A stretch of DNA of 64,000 nucleotides from an uncultured Microbacterium sp. (GCF_900078385.1 NZ_FLQR01000008.1:248001-312000); one strand, 5' to 3'; shown: positions 46,856-58,222, numbered from the stretch's first letter. A program made the numbers and translations. Notes: generated by a model not told the origin, from the sequence alone.

Positions 46856-47953
46856 ATGATCACCACAGCATCCCGCGGCCGACGAGCATTGACGCTCACC
46901 GTCGCAGGCCTCACCATGCTCGCCCTCGCCGGCTGCGCGAGCGGCGGCGCAGAGCCCGCCGCAGGCGACGACACCGCCGCCTGCGCGCCCGAGGACATCC
47001 AGCTCGTCGGACAGGTCCGCAACGAGACCAACCCCTACGAGAAGGCCTGGCTCGACGGCGGCGACGCGTTCGCCGAGTCGGTGGGCCTGACCCAGACCCG
47101 ACTCACCTACGACGGCGAGTCGCCCAAGCAGCAGGACCAGCTCCGTCAGGCGCTCAGCACCGGCAACCCCGAGTGCATGGTCCTGAACATCCTTCCCAAC
47201 GGCGACTCCGACACCACGCCGATCGTAAAGGAGGCCGACGCCGCCGGCGCCTACCTCGTGACGCACTGGAACAAGCCGGCCGACCTGAACCCCGCCGACT
47301 ACGACACCTGGATCACCCACGTCACGTTCAACGGCGTGGACTCCGGACAGCAGATCGCCGAGGCGATGTTCGAGGCCATGGGCGGCGAGGGCGGCATCAT
47401 CGCGCTGCAGGGCATCCTCGACACGAGCGCCGCGAAGGACCGCTTCCAGGGCCTCCAGAACGCGCTCGATGAGAACCCGGGGATCACACTGCTCGACGAG
47501 CAGGCCGCCGACTTCGACCGCACGACCGCGTTCAACATCACCAAGACGCTGCTCACCAAGCACGGTGACGCGATCACGGGCGTGTGGGCAGCCAACGACG
47601 ACATGGCTCTCGGCGCCCTCCAGGCGCTCGAGGCGGCAGGCCGGTCGGGCGAGGTCGCCGTCGTCGGCATCGACGCGGTGCCCGAGGCCGTGCAGGCCGT
47701 CGCGGACGGCGCGATGACCGCGACCGTGTCGGTCGACGGTCCGTGGCAGGGTGGCATCGGCCTCGCGATGGGCTACTGCGCCCTGACCGGAGAGCTCGAC
47801 GTCGCCGACATCGAGGACGACAAGCGCGCCTTCTACGCCAAGCAGACGCTCGTCACGACGGAGAACGCCGCCGCGAACCTCGCCCCCGAGGCGAACCTCG
47901 ACGACTTCGCGTGCGACAGCCTGTTCGACCGGTTCGACGGGGCGGTGGGCTGA
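46856..47953 (+). CDS. Sugar ABC transporter substrate-binding lipoprotein (ribose-binding-like)
   Basis: Lipobox LALAGCAS; periplasmic-binding fold GVWAANDDMALGALQALEAAGRSGEVAVVGIDAVPEAVQAVADG. Confidence 0.93.
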   Translation: MITTASRGRRALTLTVAGLTMLALAGCASGGAEPAAGDDTAACAPEDIQLVGQVRNETNPYEKAWLDGGDAFAESVGLTQTRLTYDGESPKQQDQLRQALSTGNPECMVLNILPNGDSDTTPIVKEADAAGAYLVTHWNKPADLNPADYDTWITHVTFNGVDSGQQIAEAMFEAMGGEGGIIALQGILDTSAAKDRFQGLQNALDENPGITLLDEQAADFDRTTAFNITKTLLTKHGDAITGVWAANDDMALGALQALEAAGRSGEVAVVGIDAVPEAVQAVADGAMTATVSVDGPWQGGIGLAMGYCALTGELDVADIEDDKRAFYAKQTLVTTENAAANLAPEANLDDFACDSLFDRFDGAVG

Positions 47954-47954
47954 G

Positions 47955-48974
47955 ATGGCGCCCGCCCGGTCCGGGCTGGCCGCGCCCGAGACCGGGCGGG
48001 CCATCCCGCGCATCCGCAGCCGATCGACGCTCATCGCCGACATCGGACCCGCGATCGCGCTCGCACTCCTCTGCGTCGTGTTCGCGGCCCTGAGCCCGCA
48101 GTTCGCGACGTGGGGGAACATCCGCAACATCCTCGACTCGGCCGCCGTCCTGGCCGTCATCGCGGTGGGGCTCACGTTCGTCCTCATGCTCGGCGCCATC
48201 GACCTGTCGATCGAGGGGGTGATGGCCGCCGCGGCCCTGTGCGTCGCGCTCCTGGTGGCCAACACCCGCAACGACAACGACTTCGGGTTCCTCGCGATCA
48301 TCGCGGCCACGGTGCTCGGAGCGTGCTTCGGGCTCGCCAGCGGGCTGCTGTCGACGGGGCTGAAGATCCCGTCGTTCATGACGACGCTGGGCATCTCGGC
48401 GATCGGCATCGGCGTCGCCACCGTCCTGTTCGGCGGGGTGCAGCCGAGCCTCGCATCCCCCGAGCTGGCCGAATGGGCGTCGGGGCAGTGGTTCGGCCTC
48501 ACCCGCCTCACCTTCGTCGCGGTAGCGGTCGTGGCCGTCGGCATCCTGATCGAGCGGTACACGCGGATGGGGCGCTACGCGCGCGCCATCGGTGGGGCCG
48601 AGGAGATCGCGTATCTCTCCGGCGTCCCGGTGCGGCGGGTGAAGATCCTCGCCTTCGCGTTCGCCGGCGCCACGTACGCCATCGCCGGCATCATGGTCAC
48701 GATCCAGCTCGGGTCGGGGATCGTGCAGGCCGGCGTCGGCCAGAACTTCGCCGCGATCACGGCGGCCGTCGTCGGCGGCACGCTGCTCTCCGGCGGCCGC
48801 GGGGGCGTGCTGCACTCGATCGTCGGCGTGCTCATCGTCACCGTCCTCGTCAACGGGCTCGTCCTCATCGGGGTCAGCCCCTACGTCCAGCGGGCCGTCC
48901 AGGGCGTCATCGTCGTGGTCGCCGTCGCGATCACCGCGTGGCCCCTGCGCGCCAGAATGCGAGTCGTCAAATGA
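47955..48974 (+). CDS. ABC transporter permease (RbsC-like)
   Basis: TFVLMLGAIDLSIEGVMAAAA...GGTLLSGGRGGVLHSIVGVLIV. Confidence 0.93.
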   Translation: MAPARSGLAAPETGRAIPRIRSRSTLIADIGPAIALALLCVVFAALSPQFATWGNIRNILDSAAVLAVIAVGLTFVLMLGAIDLSIEGVMAAAALCVALLVANTRNDNDFGFLAIIAATVLGACFGLASGLLSTGLKIPSFMTTLGISAIGIGVATVLFGGVQPSLASPELAEWASGQWFGLTRLTFVAVAVVAVGILIERYTRMGRYARAIGGAEEIAYLSGVPVRRVKILAFAFAGATYAIAGIMVTIQLGSGIVQAGVGQNFAAITAAVVGGTLLSGGRGGVLHSIVGVLIVTVLVNGLVLIGVSPYVQRAVQGVIVVVAVAITAWPLRARMRVVK

Positions 48975-50524
48975 GCGTGTCCGCCACCGGCATCCGCCCC
49001 GTCGACACGGAGGCCCCCGTCCTCGCCGTGCACGACCTCCGCAAGAGCTATGCGGAGACGCGGGCCCTCGACGGGGTCACCTTCGAGGTGCGCCGCCACG
49101 AGGTCGTCGGCCTCATCGGCGAGAACGGCGCGGGCAAGTCCACGCTGCTGAAGATGCTCGTCGGGCTGGTCCAGCCCGACTCCGGTCGCATCGAGCTGCG
49201 CGGCACCCCCGTCAAGATGCGCGGCATCGCGCAGGCCGGCGCCGCCGGCATCGGCATGGTGTTCCAGGAGCAGTCGCTCATCCCGAACATCACCGTCGCG
49301 GAGAACATCCTGCTGGCCGCGGAGGGCGACGCCGTGCGCGGCGGCGTGTACCGCTGGAGTGAGCTGAAGCGGCGTGCGCAGGTGCAGCTCGACAAGATCG
49401 GCTCCGACATCCGCCCGGATGCCGTCACCGAGACGCTCAGCTTCGCCGACCGGCAGTTCGTCGAGATCGCCAAGGTCCTCGCGACCGAGGAGCGCACGAA
49501 CGCCGAGCCCGTCGTGCTGCTGGACGAGCCGACGTCGGTGCTCGACCGGGACGAGACCGAGATCCTGTTCGCGCAGATCGAGCGGCTCCGCACCCGTGCG
49601 TCGGTCGTCTTCGTCTCGCACCGCCTCGACGAGGTGCTGCGGGTCTCGGACCGCGTCTACGTGCTCCGCAACGGCCAGACCGTCGCGGAGTGCACGCCCG
49701 GCGAGGTCGACGAGGCGGCGCTGCGGCGTCTCATGATCGGCCGGGACCTCGAGGGCAGCCACTACGGCGAGGAGGACCAGCGCCCGCCGCAGGACGAGGT
49801 GCGTCTCGCCGTCCGCGGCCTGACGGTCCGGGGCGTCTGCGACGGCGTCGACTTCGACCTGCGTGCGGGTGAGGTGCTCGGCATCGCCGGCGTGCAGGGG
49901 TCCGGTCGCGAGGAGCTCTGCCGCGCCCTGTTCGGCGCACTGGGCATGAAGAGCGGCTCGATCACCCTCGACGACGACGCGATCCGCCCGCGCACCCCGC
50001 GCGCCGCGATCGCGCACGGCCTCGGCTTCGTGCCGGCCGAGCGTCGCAGCGAGGGCATGGTGGGCACCATGACGGTCGCCGAGAACATGACCCTGCCGCA
50101 CATCGGGGAGGTGTGCACGGGGCCCGTCCTGCGGCGCGGCCGCGAACGGCGGCTCGCCGACACGTGGATCGAGCGCCTCCGGATCAAGACCCCGTCGGCC
50201 GCCGCGCCGATCGGGGCGCTCTCCGGCGGCAACCAGCAGAAGGCCGTGCTCGCGCGGTGGCTGGTCTCGGACGGGCTGCGCGTGCTCATCCTCGATCACC
50301 CCACGCGCGGACTCGACGTCGGCGCGAAGGGCGAGGTGTACCGCCTCATCCGCGAGCTGACGGCATCCGGCGTCGCGGTGCTCCTGATGGCCGATTCGCT
50401 CGAGGAGCTGATCGCGATGAGCCACCGCGTGCTCGTCATGAAGGACGGGCGCGTCACCGACACGATCGATGCGTCGCCCGGCGAGAAGCCGACGCCCCTC
50501 ACGATCCTGGAACGGATGATCTGA
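48971..50524 (+). CDS. Sugar ABC transporter ATP-binding protein (RbsA/MglA-like, two NBDs)
   Basis: GLIGENGAGKSTLLKMLVGL; LSGGNQQKAVLARWL; ATGA overlap with permease. Confidence 0.95.
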   Translation: MSVSATGIRPVDTEAPVLAVHDLRKSYAETRALDGVTFEVRRHEVVGLIGENGAGKSTLLKMLVGLVQPDSGRIELRGTPVKMRGIAQAGAAGIGMVFQEQSLIPNITVAENILLAAEGDAVRGGVYRWSELKRRAQVQLDKIGSDIRPDAVTETLSFADRQFVEIAKVLATEERTNAEPVVLLDEPTSVLDRDETEILFAQIERLRTRASVVFVSHRLDEVLRVSDRVYVLRNGQTVAECTPGEVDEAALRRLMIGRDLEGSHYGEEDQRPPQDEVRLAVRGLTVRGVCDGVDFDLRAGEVLGIAGVQGSGREELCRALFGALGMKSGSITLDDDAIRPRTPRAAIAHGLGFVPAERRSEGMVGTMTVAENMTLPHIGEVCTGPVLRRGRERRLADTWIERLRIKTPSAAAPIGALSGGNQQKAVLARWLVSDGLRVLILDHPTRGLDVGAKGEVYRLIRELTASGVAVLLMADSLEELIAMSHRVLVMKDGRVTDTIDASPGEKPTPLTILERMI

Positions 50525-51525
50525 TGTACGTCACCGAGAAGACCGGAACCCTGCCCCGCGTCGCCGGCAACCCCCGGCTGACGCGCGCCGCGCGCCGCCG
50601 GCTGCTGCTCATGGTCATGCCGGGCGCCGTGCTCGCGGTCCTCGTGGCGGCCATCGCCGTCGCCAACCCGAACTTCCTCCGCGCCGGGAGCATCTGGACG
50701 GTGCTCGATTCGGCGGTTCCGATCCTCATCCTGGCGACCGGCGCGATGCTCGTGATCCTGTGCGGCGGCATCGACCTGTCGGTCGCCGCCCTCGCGTCGC
50801 TCGCGTCGGTGCTCGTCGCGCTGTGGATCCCTCTCCTGGGCGGGTGGGCGGTGCCCGCCGTCGTCCTCCTGTGCGCCCTCGCGGGCCTCCTGCAGGGGGC
50901 GATCCACGTCGTCGCGCAGATCCCGTCGTTCCTCGTGACGCTCGGCGGCATGGCCGTCTGGGCAGGGCTCGCCCTCGTCATCTCGGGCGCGGCGACGATC
51001 GGCGTGAGCGGCACGACGCTCGACTGGGCGTTCACGCGGGTCGGAGACGCCCGCATCCCGAGCGCCGTGCTGATCGCGGCCGCGCTCGTCGTCGTCGTCG
51101 CGGTCGTGCTGCAGTTCACGCCGCTGCGACGCTGGCTCGTCGCGATCGGAAGCTCGGAGTCCGCGGCCCTCATGGCCGGCGTTCCCGTCGCGCAGACCAA
51201 AATGGCGGTCCTCGCGGTGTCGGGCGCGTGCGCGGGCTTCGCGGGGGTCATGCTGGTCGGCCGCACCTTCAGCGGTGCGCCGAGTCTGGCCGACTCCCTT
51301 CTTCTGCCGGTGGTCGCCGCCATCGTGGTGGGTGGGACGGCGATCACCGGCGGATTCGGCGGCATCGGCCGTACCGTGATCGGGGTGCTCATCATCACGG
51401 TGCTGCGCGTCGGGCTCTCGGTCGCCGGCGTCGACTCGTCCTATGAGCAGATCTTCTACGGCGTGCTCGTGATCGGCGCCGTGGCCTTGACCATCGACCG
51501 CTCCAAACTCCCTTTCGTCAAATGA
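50524..51525 (+). CDS. Second ABC transporter permease (RbsC-like)
   Basis: MLVILCGGIDLSVAALASLASVLVALW; GGTAITGGFGGIGRTVIGVLII. Confidence 0.93.
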   Translation: MYVTEKTGTLPRVAGNPRLTRAARRRLLLMVMPGAVLAVLVAAIAVANPNFLRAGSIWTVLDSAVPILILATGAMLVILCGGIDLSVAALASLASVLVALWIPLLGGWAVPAVVLLCALAGLLQGAIHVVAQIPSFLVTLGGMAVWAGLALVISGAATIGVSGTTLDWAFTRVGDARIPSAVLIAAALVVVVAVVLQFTPLRRWLVAIGSSESAALMAGVPVAQTKMAVLAVSGACAGFAGVMLVGRTFSGAPSLADSLLLPVVAAIVVGGTAITGGFGGIGRTVIGVLIITVLRVGLSVAGVDSSYEQIFYGVLVIGAVALTIDRSKLPFVK

Positions 51526-53051
51526 CCTCCCTCTTCGACCACCCGTCCCCCGAAAGGACCGCCCCCATGACCGAGACCGCACTGCTGCCGCAGGTCGCCG
51601 ACTTCCTCCGTTCCCCCCGCCGCCTGCTGATCGACGGCGAATGGCGGGATGCCGCCGACGGTCGCACCTTCTCGTCGATCGACCCCGGAACCGAGGCCGT
51701 CGCCGCGACGGTCGCGCAGGCCGGCGTCGCCGACATCGATGCCGCGGTCGCCGCCGCGCGTCGCGCGTTCGAGGACGGCTCGGACTGGAGCCGGTTCACA
51801 CCGCGCCGCCGCGCCCGGCTGCTCTGGCAGATGGCCGACCTGCTCGAGTCCCGTGCTGAGGAGTTCGCGCAGATCGAGGCCGTCGACAGCGGGAAGCCGT
51901 TCGCGGCCGTCCGTGACGGCGACGTGCAGACGGCCGCCGAGCTGTTCCGCTACTTCGCCGGCTGGGCCACGAAGATCGAGGGCACGACCGTGCCGATGTC
52001 GAGCGAGATCCGCCAGTTCCACGCGTACACGCGGCGGGAGCCCGTCGGCGTGGTCGCCGGTATCGTGCCCTGGAACTTCCCGCTCGTCATGGCGTGCTTC
52101 AAGATCATCCCGGCCCTCACGGCCGGCAACACGATGATCCTCAAGCCCGCCGAGCAGACCCCCCTGACGGCGCTGCGCCTGGGGGAGCTGTTCCTCGAGG
52201 CGGGCCTGCCCGCCGGTGTGCTGAACATCGTTCCGGGCTTCGGCGACGCGGGGGCCGCGCTGTCGGCGCACCGGGACGTCGACAAGGTCGCCTTCACCGG
52301 CTCCACCGAGACCGGCAAGAAGATCGTGGCCGCCGCGGGCGGCAACCTCAAGAAGGTGTCGCTCGAGCTCGGCGGCAAGGCGCCGAACCTCGTCTTCGCC
52401 GACGCCGACATCGAGGCCGCGATCGTCGGCTCCGCGCACGCCGCCTTCTTCAACCAGGGTCAGTGCTGTGTCAACGGATCCCGCCTGTACGTGCAGCGCG
52501 GCGTCTTCGACGAGGTCGTCGCCGGCATCTCGGCCATCGCCGGCGACATCGCCGTGGGCGCGGCCCTCGACCCCGCCACCGAGATGGGGCCGCTCGTCTC
52601 GGACGAGCAGTACACGAAGGTCATGGGCTACCTCACGGCCGGCCGCGAGGCCGGTGCCACGGTCGCCGCGGGCGGCGACCGGGTGGGCGACCGCGGCTAC
52701 TTCGTGCGCCCCACCGTCTTCACGGACGTGACCGAGGACATGTCGATCCAGCGCGACGAGATCTTCGGCCCCGTCGTCACCGCCGTGCCGTTCGACACCG
52801 AGGAGCAGGCGATCGCCCTCGCGAACAACACCCGGTACGGGCTCGCCGCCGGCGTGTGGTCCCGCGACATCGGCACGGCCCATCGCGTGGGCGCGCGCCT
52901 GCGCGCGGGCACCGTGTGGCTGAACACGTGGCACGCGGACGACGTGACGCTGCCGCGCGGCGGCTACAAGGAGTCGGGCTGGGGTCGCGAGCTCGGCGCC
53001 TTCGGCCTCGACGACTACACCCAGCTGAAGACGGTCATCGCGGAGCTCTGA
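51522..53051 (+). CDS. Aldehyde dehydrogenase family protein
   Basis: GIVPWNFPLVMACFKIIPALTAGNTMILKPAEQTP; VAFTGSTETGKKI; LELGGKAPN; FNQGQCCVNGSRLYVQ. Confidence 0.96.
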   Translation: MTSLFDHPSPERTAPMTETALLPQVADFLRSPRRLLIDGEWRDAADGRTFSSIDPGTEAVAATVAQAGVADIDAAVAAARRAFEDGSDWSRFTPRRRARLLWQMADLLESRAEEFAQIEAVDSGKPFAAVRDGDVQTAAELFRYFAGWATKIEGTTVPMSSEIRQFHAYTRREPVGVVAGIVPWNFPLVMACFKIIPALTAGNTMILKPAEQTPLTALRLGELFLEAGLPAGVLNIVPGFGDAGAALSAHRDVDKVAFTGSTETGKKIVAAAGGNLKKVSLELGGKAPNLVFADADIEAAIVGSAHAAFFNQGQCCVNGSRLYVQRGVFDEVVAGISAIAGDIAVGAALDPATEMGPLVSDEQYTKVMGYLTAGREAGATVAAGGDRVGDRGYFVRPTVFTDVTEDMSIQRDEIFGPVVTAVPFDTEEQAIALANNTRYGLAAGVWSRDIGTAHRVGARLRAGTVWLNTWHADDVTLPRGGYKESGWGRELGAFGLDDYTQLKTVIAEL

Positions 53052-53068
53052 GCTCGGGTGAAGGAACG

Positions 53069-53103
53069 CGAGAGGCCGCACCCGTGCAGGGTGCGGCCTC
53101 TCG
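53069..53103. terminator. Perfect 15-bp hairpin, bidirectional terminator
   Basis: CGAGAGGCCGCACCC-GTGCA-GGGTGCGGCCTCTCG between convergent genes. Confidence 0.8.
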
Positions 53104-53113
53104 GCGTCGCGGG

Positions 53114-54571
53114 TCAGGCGCCCAGGAGCGTCTCGATCGGACCGCGGGCGAAGTAGATCACGAAGCCGCCGGCGACGATCCACAGGAGCGGGCTGATGGT
53201 CTTCGCCCGGCCGGACAGCGCGTGCACGAGCACCCAGCTGACGAATCCGGCGCCGATGCCGTTGGCGATCGAGTAGGTCAGCGGCATGACGCTCACGGTG
53301 AGGAACACCGGGAGGAGCACGCGGAAGTCGCTGAGGTCGATGCTCTTGACCTGGGCCATCATCATCGCGCCCACCGTGACCAGGGCCGCCGCGGCGACCT
53401 CGGTCGGGACGATCGAGGTCAGCGGCGTGAAGAACATGGCCAGGAGGAACAGCACGCCCGTCACGACGTTGGCGAGCCCCGTGCGGGCTCCCTCGCCGAT
53501 GCCGGAGCCGGACTCCACGAACACGGTGGCGGAGGACGACGAGGTCGCACCGCCGACCACGGCGCCGACGCCCTCGACGATCAGGGCGGACTTGATGCGC
53601 GGGAAGTCGCCCTTCGCGTCGGCGAGCTCCGCCTCCTTCGCGAGACCGGTCATGGTGCCCATCGCGTCGAAGAAGTTCGAGAACACGAGTGTGAAGACGA
53701 GCATCACGAGCGTGACGATGCTGACCTTGCCGAGGTCGAAGCCGAAGTCGACGGCGCCGAGGAGGCTGAGGTCGGGGATCGCGACGGGGGAGCCGTCCAG
53801 CGCGGGGATAGTGAGCCCCCAGCCGCCCGGGTTCTCCTGGGCGGAGCCGAGGTGCCAGATCGCCTCGACGATGATCGAGAGGACCGTGCCGGCGACGATG
53901 CCGATGAGCATCCCGCCCTTGACGCGACGGGCGACCAGGATGCCGGTCAGCAGCAGCGTGACGATGAACATGAGCGTCGGCACCGAGGCGACGGAGCCGC
54001 CCACCCCGAGGCCGACCGGGGGCGAGGACTCGCCGGTCGCCGTGACGAAGCCCGAGTTGACGAAGCCGATGAAGGCGATGAAGAAGCCGATGGCGACCGT
54101 GATGGCGAGCTTGAGCTGCACCGGCACGGCATCGAAGATCATCTTCCGGAGGCCCGTCGCCGCCAGCAGCACGATGATGAGCCCGTTGATCACGACGAGC
54201 GCCATCGCTTCGCGCCACGTCACCTCGCCGACGACGCTGAACGCGAGGAAGGCGTTGATGCCGAGGCCGGCCGCGAAGGCGAACGGCAGGCGCGTGACGA
54301 TGCCGAACAGGATCGTCATGACGCCGGCGGTCAGCGCGGTCGCGGCGCCGACGGCGGCGAAGTCGAGGGAGTTCCCGGCGATGTCGGGCTTGCCGGAGAG
54401 GATGATCGGGTTCAGGACGACGATGTAGGCCATCGTCACGAACGTGACGAGGCCGCCGCGGACCTCGCCGCCGATCGTCGACCCGCGCCGGGTGATCTCG
54501 AAGAAGCGGTCGAGGGCGCCGGTGGCGGCGGCGTCCGAGGCGGGGGGTTTCCGGGTGGTGCTGGTGCTCAT
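53114..54571 (-). CDS. NCS2 family permease (AzgA-like guanine/hypoxanthine transporter)
   Basis: GGLVTFVTMAYIVVLNPIILS; AAGLGINAFLAFSVV; SSSSATVFVESGSGIGEGARTGLANVVTG. Confidence 0.94.
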   Translation of the reverse strand: MSTSTTRKPPASDAAATGALDRFFEITRRGSTIGGEVRGGLVTFVTMAYIVVLNPIILSGKPDIAGNSLDFAAVGAATALTAGVMTILFGIVTRLPFAFAAGLGINAFLAFSVVGEVTWREAMALVVINGLIIVLLAATGLRKMIFDAVPVQLKLAITVAIGFFIAFIGFVNSGFVTATGESSPPVGLGVGGSVASVPTLMFIVTLLLTGILVARRVKGGMLIGIVAGTVLSIIVEAIWHLGSAQENPGGWGLTIPALDGSPVAIPDLSLLGAVDFGFDLGKVSIVTLVMLVFTLVFSNFFDAMGTMTGLAKEAELADAKGDFPRIKSALIVEGVGAVVGGATSSSSATVFVESGSGIGEGARTGLANVVTGVLFLLAMFFTPLTSIVPTEVAAAALVTVGAMMMAQVKSIDLSDFRVLLPVFLTVSVMPLTYSIANGIGAGFVSWVLVHALSGRAKTISPLLWIVAGGFVIYFARGPIETLLGA

Positions 54572-54709
54572 GACATCGAAGGTATCGACTTCCGCGCCCG
54601 TCCCGCGCCGCCGGGCCGCCGCGCAACCGTGTCCGAGGCTGCCCGATGGCGGTGCCGTGGGCGCGCCCGCCTGAGCGCAGGGCCGCGCGCTGGGTAGGGT
54701 CGAAGCCGC

Positions 54710-55999
54710 ATGAACCGTCTCCTCGTCGCCGTCCTGGCCGCCTTCGACGCCGTGATCGCCGTCGCGGTCGGCGTCGCGGCGACCCTCGCTCCGCTGACCC
54801 TGCTGTGGGTGTTCGGCTTCTCGGCGGCACCGCAGTGGGGGGCCCTGTGGCCGGTCGCGGTCCGGATCTGGCAGCTCGGACACTTCGTGCCCGTCGACCT
54901 GACGCTGCCCGAGGAGTATCTGACCGTCGCGGGTCTGCCCGACGCCGCTGCATCCTTCACGCTGTCCCTCGCCCCGCTCGCGTTCGCCGTCTTCACGGCG
55001 GCCTTCGCCGCCCGCTCGGGATCACGCGCCGCGCACGCCGGCGCGTGGCTCACCGGTGTGCTCGCCGGCACCGTGGTCCTCGCCGCGCTCGCGACCTGCC
55101 TCACGCTCACCTCCGGCCTCGCCGCCGCGCGCGTCGATCTCGCCGCCGCCGTGCTGCTCCCCGTCCTGGTCTTCGCCGTCCCGGCCCTGCTGGGCGCGCT
55201 CGTCCGCGCGTGGCGCGAGGGCGACGGCGGCCTCGTCGACGCCGCGCGGGACCGTCTCGACCGCACCGCCTGGGCCGCCGAGGTCCCCGCCGCGGTCGCC
55301 CGCGGCGCGGCGATCGCCGCGCTCGGCCTCATCGGCATCGGCGCGCTCCTCGTGGCGGTCTCCCTCGCGGCGCGCGGGGGAGAGGTCATCGCCCTGTTCG
55401 AAGCCGCGCACGTCGACCTCATCGGCGCCGTCGTCCTGGCCCTCGGCCAGCTCGCGTACCTCCCGACGCTGATCGTGTGGGCCGCGTCCTTCGCCGCCGG
55501 GCCGGGCTTCGCGGTCGGCGCCGGCACGAGCGTGTCGCCCGCGGCGACGAATCTCGGCGTCGTTCCCGGCATCCCGCTCTTCGGCGCCCTTCCGGAGAGC
55601 ACCTCGAGTTGGATGCTGCTGCTCGCGCTCACCGTCGTCGGCGTCGGCGTCCTCGCCGGCGGGGCGGCGCGCGGACGCCTGCGCGCCGATCCGGACGCCG
55701 TCGAGCTGCTCGCGCCCCGCATCGCCGCGCTCGCCGCCATCGCGGTGCTGGGCGGTGCCGCCGCCGCCCTCCTCGCCGCCGCGGCATCGGGGTCGATCGG
55801 TCCCGGCCGTCTTGCGGAGGTCGGCCCGGCCCCGGGACCGTTCGCCCTCGCGGTCGGCATCGAGCTCGCGATCGGCGCGGGGATCATGCTGCTCTCTCCA
55901 CGGCGGCTGCAGCCTGAGCACGCCTACCCGGCCGACGATCCCCGCGATCCGTCCCACCGGCGGGCACCCGAACCTCCCGCGTGGTCCCCGGTAGACTGA
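54710..55999 (+). CDS. DUF6350 family (PerM-like) integral membrane protein
   Basis: About ten TMs; position just upstream of purN-purH as in many actinobacteria. Confidence 0.8.
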   Translation: MNRLLVAVLAAFDAVIAVAVGVAATLAPLTLLWVFGFSAAPQWGALWPVAVRIWQLGHFVPVDLTLPEEYLTVAGLPDAAASFTLSLAPLAFAVFTAAFAARSGSRAAHAGAWLTGVLAGTVVLAALATCLTLTSGLAAARVDLAAAVLLPVLVFAVPALLGALVRAWREGDGGLVDAARDRLDRTAWAAEVPAAVARGAAIAALGLIGIGALLVAVSLAARGGEVIALFEAAHVDLIGAVVLALGQLAYLPTLIVWAASFAAGPGFAVGAGTSVSPAATNLGVVPGIPLFGALPESTSSWMLLLALTVVGVGVLAGGAARGRLRADPDAVELLAPRIAALAAIAVLGGAAAALLAAAASGSIGPGRLAEVGPAPGPFALAVGIELAIGAGIMLLSPRRLQPEHAYPADDPRDPSHRRAPEPPAWSPVD

Positions 56000-56003
56000 G
56001 CGG

Positions 56004-56597
56004 ATGCTCTCGGTCGCCGTGCTCATCTCGGGTGCCGGCTCCAACCTGCGGGCCCTCCTGGAAGCCACCGGCGACCCCGACTTCCCGGCCCGCGTCATCG
56101 TCGTCGGCGCCGACCGGCAGGCCGACGGCTTCGCGCACGCCGAGCAGTTCGGCATCCCGACGATCATGGTCCCGTTCCGCGAGTTCGAGACCCGCGAGCA
56201 CTGGGGCGAGGAGCTGCAGAGCCAGCTGGCGGTGTGGAACCCCGACCTCGTCGTCCTGAGCGGGCTCATGCGACTGCTGCCGCCCGCCGTCGTCGAGGCC
56301 TGGGCGCCGCAGCTGATCAACACCCACCCCGCGTTCCTCCCGGAGTTCCCGGGCGCGCACGGCGTGCGCGACGCGCTGGCCTCCGGCGCCACCGAGACCG
56401 GCGCGAGCGTCATCGTCGTCGACAACGGCGTCGACACGGGCCCGATCCTGGCGCAGGAGCGCGTCCCCATCCTCCGCGGCGACACCGAGCACACCCTCCA
56501 CGAGCGCATCAAGCCCGTCGAGCGCCGCCTGCTCATCGATGTCGTCCGTCGGATCGCCCTCGGCGACCTCGACCTCGCCCCGTACGACCACCACTGA
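56004..56597 (+). CDS. purN: Phosphoribosylglycinamide formyltransferase
   Basis: [59 protein letters not shown]. Confidence 0.97.
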   Translation: MLSVAVLISGAGSNLRALLEATGDPDFPARVIVVGADRQADGFAHAEQFGIPTIMVPFREFETREHWGEELQSQLAVWNPDLVVLSGLMRLLPPAVVEAWAPQLINTHPAFLPEFPGAHGVRDALASGATETGASVIVVDNGVDTGPILAQERVPILRGDTEHTLHERIKPVERRLLIDVVRRIALGDLDLAPYDHH

Positions 56598-56614
56598 ATC
56601 CAGGAGCTCCCACC

Positions 56615-58222
56615 ATGGCCGGCCCGACCATCGACCCCTCCCTGTACCGTGCGCGCGACCTCGTCCCCGTTCGGCGCGCGCTGATCTCGGTGAGCGACAA
56701 GACCGAGCTGCTCGCCCTCGGGCAGGCCCTCGCCGGCGCCGACATCGAGATCGTCTCCACCGGCGGCTCCGCCGCGCTCCTGCGCGGGGCCGGCCTCGCC
56801 GTGAAGGATGTCGCGGAGATCACCGGCTTCCCGGAGTCGCTCGGCGGCCGCGTCAAGACGCTGCACCCGCACGTGCACGCCGGCCTCCTCGCCGACCTTC
56901 GTCTCGAAGACCACGAGGAGCAGCTGTCCGAGCTCGGCATCCTGCCGTTCGAGCTCGTCGTGGTGAACCTCTACCCGTTCGTCGAGACCGTCTCCTCGGG
57001 TGCCGAGGGTGACGCCGTCGTCGAGCAGATCGACATCGGCGGCCCCGCCATGGTGCGCGCCTCGGCGAAGAACTACGCCAACGTCGCGGTCGTCGTCTCG
57101 CCGGAGTCCTACCCGGCGATCATCGAGGCCGTCGGGCAGGGCGGCACGACCCTCGCGCAGCGCAAGGAGCTCGCGGCCCGCGCGTTCGCCCACACGGCCG
57201 CCTACGACCGCGCCGTCGCGACCTGGTTCGCCGACGAGACGCTCGTCGAGGAGGGCGACCTGCCGCAGCACCTCACGATCAAGGCCGAGCGCCTGTCGAC
57301 GCTCCGCTACGGCGAGAACTCGCACCAGCGTGCCGCCATCTACACGCGGACCGGCGGCCACGGGATCGCGCAGGCGACGCAGCTGCAGGGCAAGGAGATG
57401 TCCTACAACAACTACGTCGACGCGGATGCCGCCCTGCGCGCCGCGTTCGACATGGTGCTGCCCGCCGTCGCGATCATCAAGCACGCGAACCCCTGCGGCA
57501 TCGCCGTCACCGCGCCCAATGCGCTGGACCCGATCGCGTCCGCGCACCTGCGGGCCCACGAATGCGACCCCGTGTCCGCCTTCGGCGGCGTCATCGCCGC
57601 GAACCGCACCGTCACGCTGAAGATGGCCGAGAACCTCCGCGACATCTTCACCGAGGTCATCGTCGCGCCCGACTTCGAGCCCGAGGCGCTCGAGCTGTTC
57701 AAGCTCAAGAAGAACCTCCGCGTCCTGCAGCTTCCCGCGGACTGGCGCCAGGAGCCCATGGACGTGCGCCTCGTCTCCGGAGGCCTTCTCCTGCAGGATG
57801 CCGACCGGTTCCCGGACGAGATCGGCGCCGCGGCCAAGGACTGGCAGCTCATGACCGGTGAGCGGCCGAGCGAGGACGAGATGACGAACCTCATCTTCGC
57901 GTGGAAGGCCTGCCGCGCCGTGAAGAGCAACGCGATCGTCCTGGCGAAGAACTCCGCCACCGTCGGGATCGGCATGGGCCAGGTCAACCGGGTCGACTCG
58001 TGCCGTCTGGCGGTCGAGCGCGCGGGTGACCGTGCCGCCGGCTCCGTCGCGGCCTCCGATGCGTTCTTCCCCTTCGCGGACGGCCCGCAGGTGCTGCTGG
58101 ACGCCGGCATCACCGCGATCATCCAGCCGGGTGGGTCGGTGCGCGACCAGGAGGTCATCGACGCGGCCCGCGAGGCGAACGTGACGATGTTCTTCACGGG
58201 CGAGCGTCACTTCTTCCACTGA
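56615..58222 (+). CDS. purH: Bifunctional AICAR formyltransferase / IMP cyclohydrolase
   Basis: [89 protein letters not shown]. Confidence 0.98.
   Translation: MAGPTIDPSLYRARDLVPVRRALISVSDKTELLALGQALAGADIEIVSTGGSAALLRGAGLAVKDVAEITGFPESLGGRVKTLHPHVHAGLLADLRLEDHEEQLSELGILPFELVVVNLYPFVETVSSGAEGDAVVEQIDIGGPAMVRASAKNYANVAVVVSPESYPAIIEAVGQGGTTLAQRKELAARAFAHTAAYDRAVATWFADETLVEEGDLPQHLTIKAERLSTLRYGENSHQRAAIYTRTGGHGIAQATQLQGKEMSYNNYVDADAALRAAFDMVLPAVAIIKHANPCGIAVTAPNALDPIASAHLRAHECDPVSAFGGVIAANRTVTLKMAENLRDIFTEVIVAPDFEPEALELFKLKKNLRVLQLPADWRQEPMDVRLVSGGLLLQDADRFPDEIGAAAKDWQLMTGERPSEDEMTNLIFAWKACRAVKSNAIVLAKNSATVGIGMGQVNRVDSCRLAVERAGDRAAGSVAASDAFFPFADGPQVLLDAGITAIIQPGGSVRDQEVIDAAREANVTMFFTGERHFFH

Noticed and set aside
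51456-54953. 1165-aa minus-strand ORF overlapping the NCS2 permease and ALDH
   Set aside because: Out-of-frame shadow of the real permease frame and antisense to ALDH; low-complexity Arg/Ala/Pro-rich translation.
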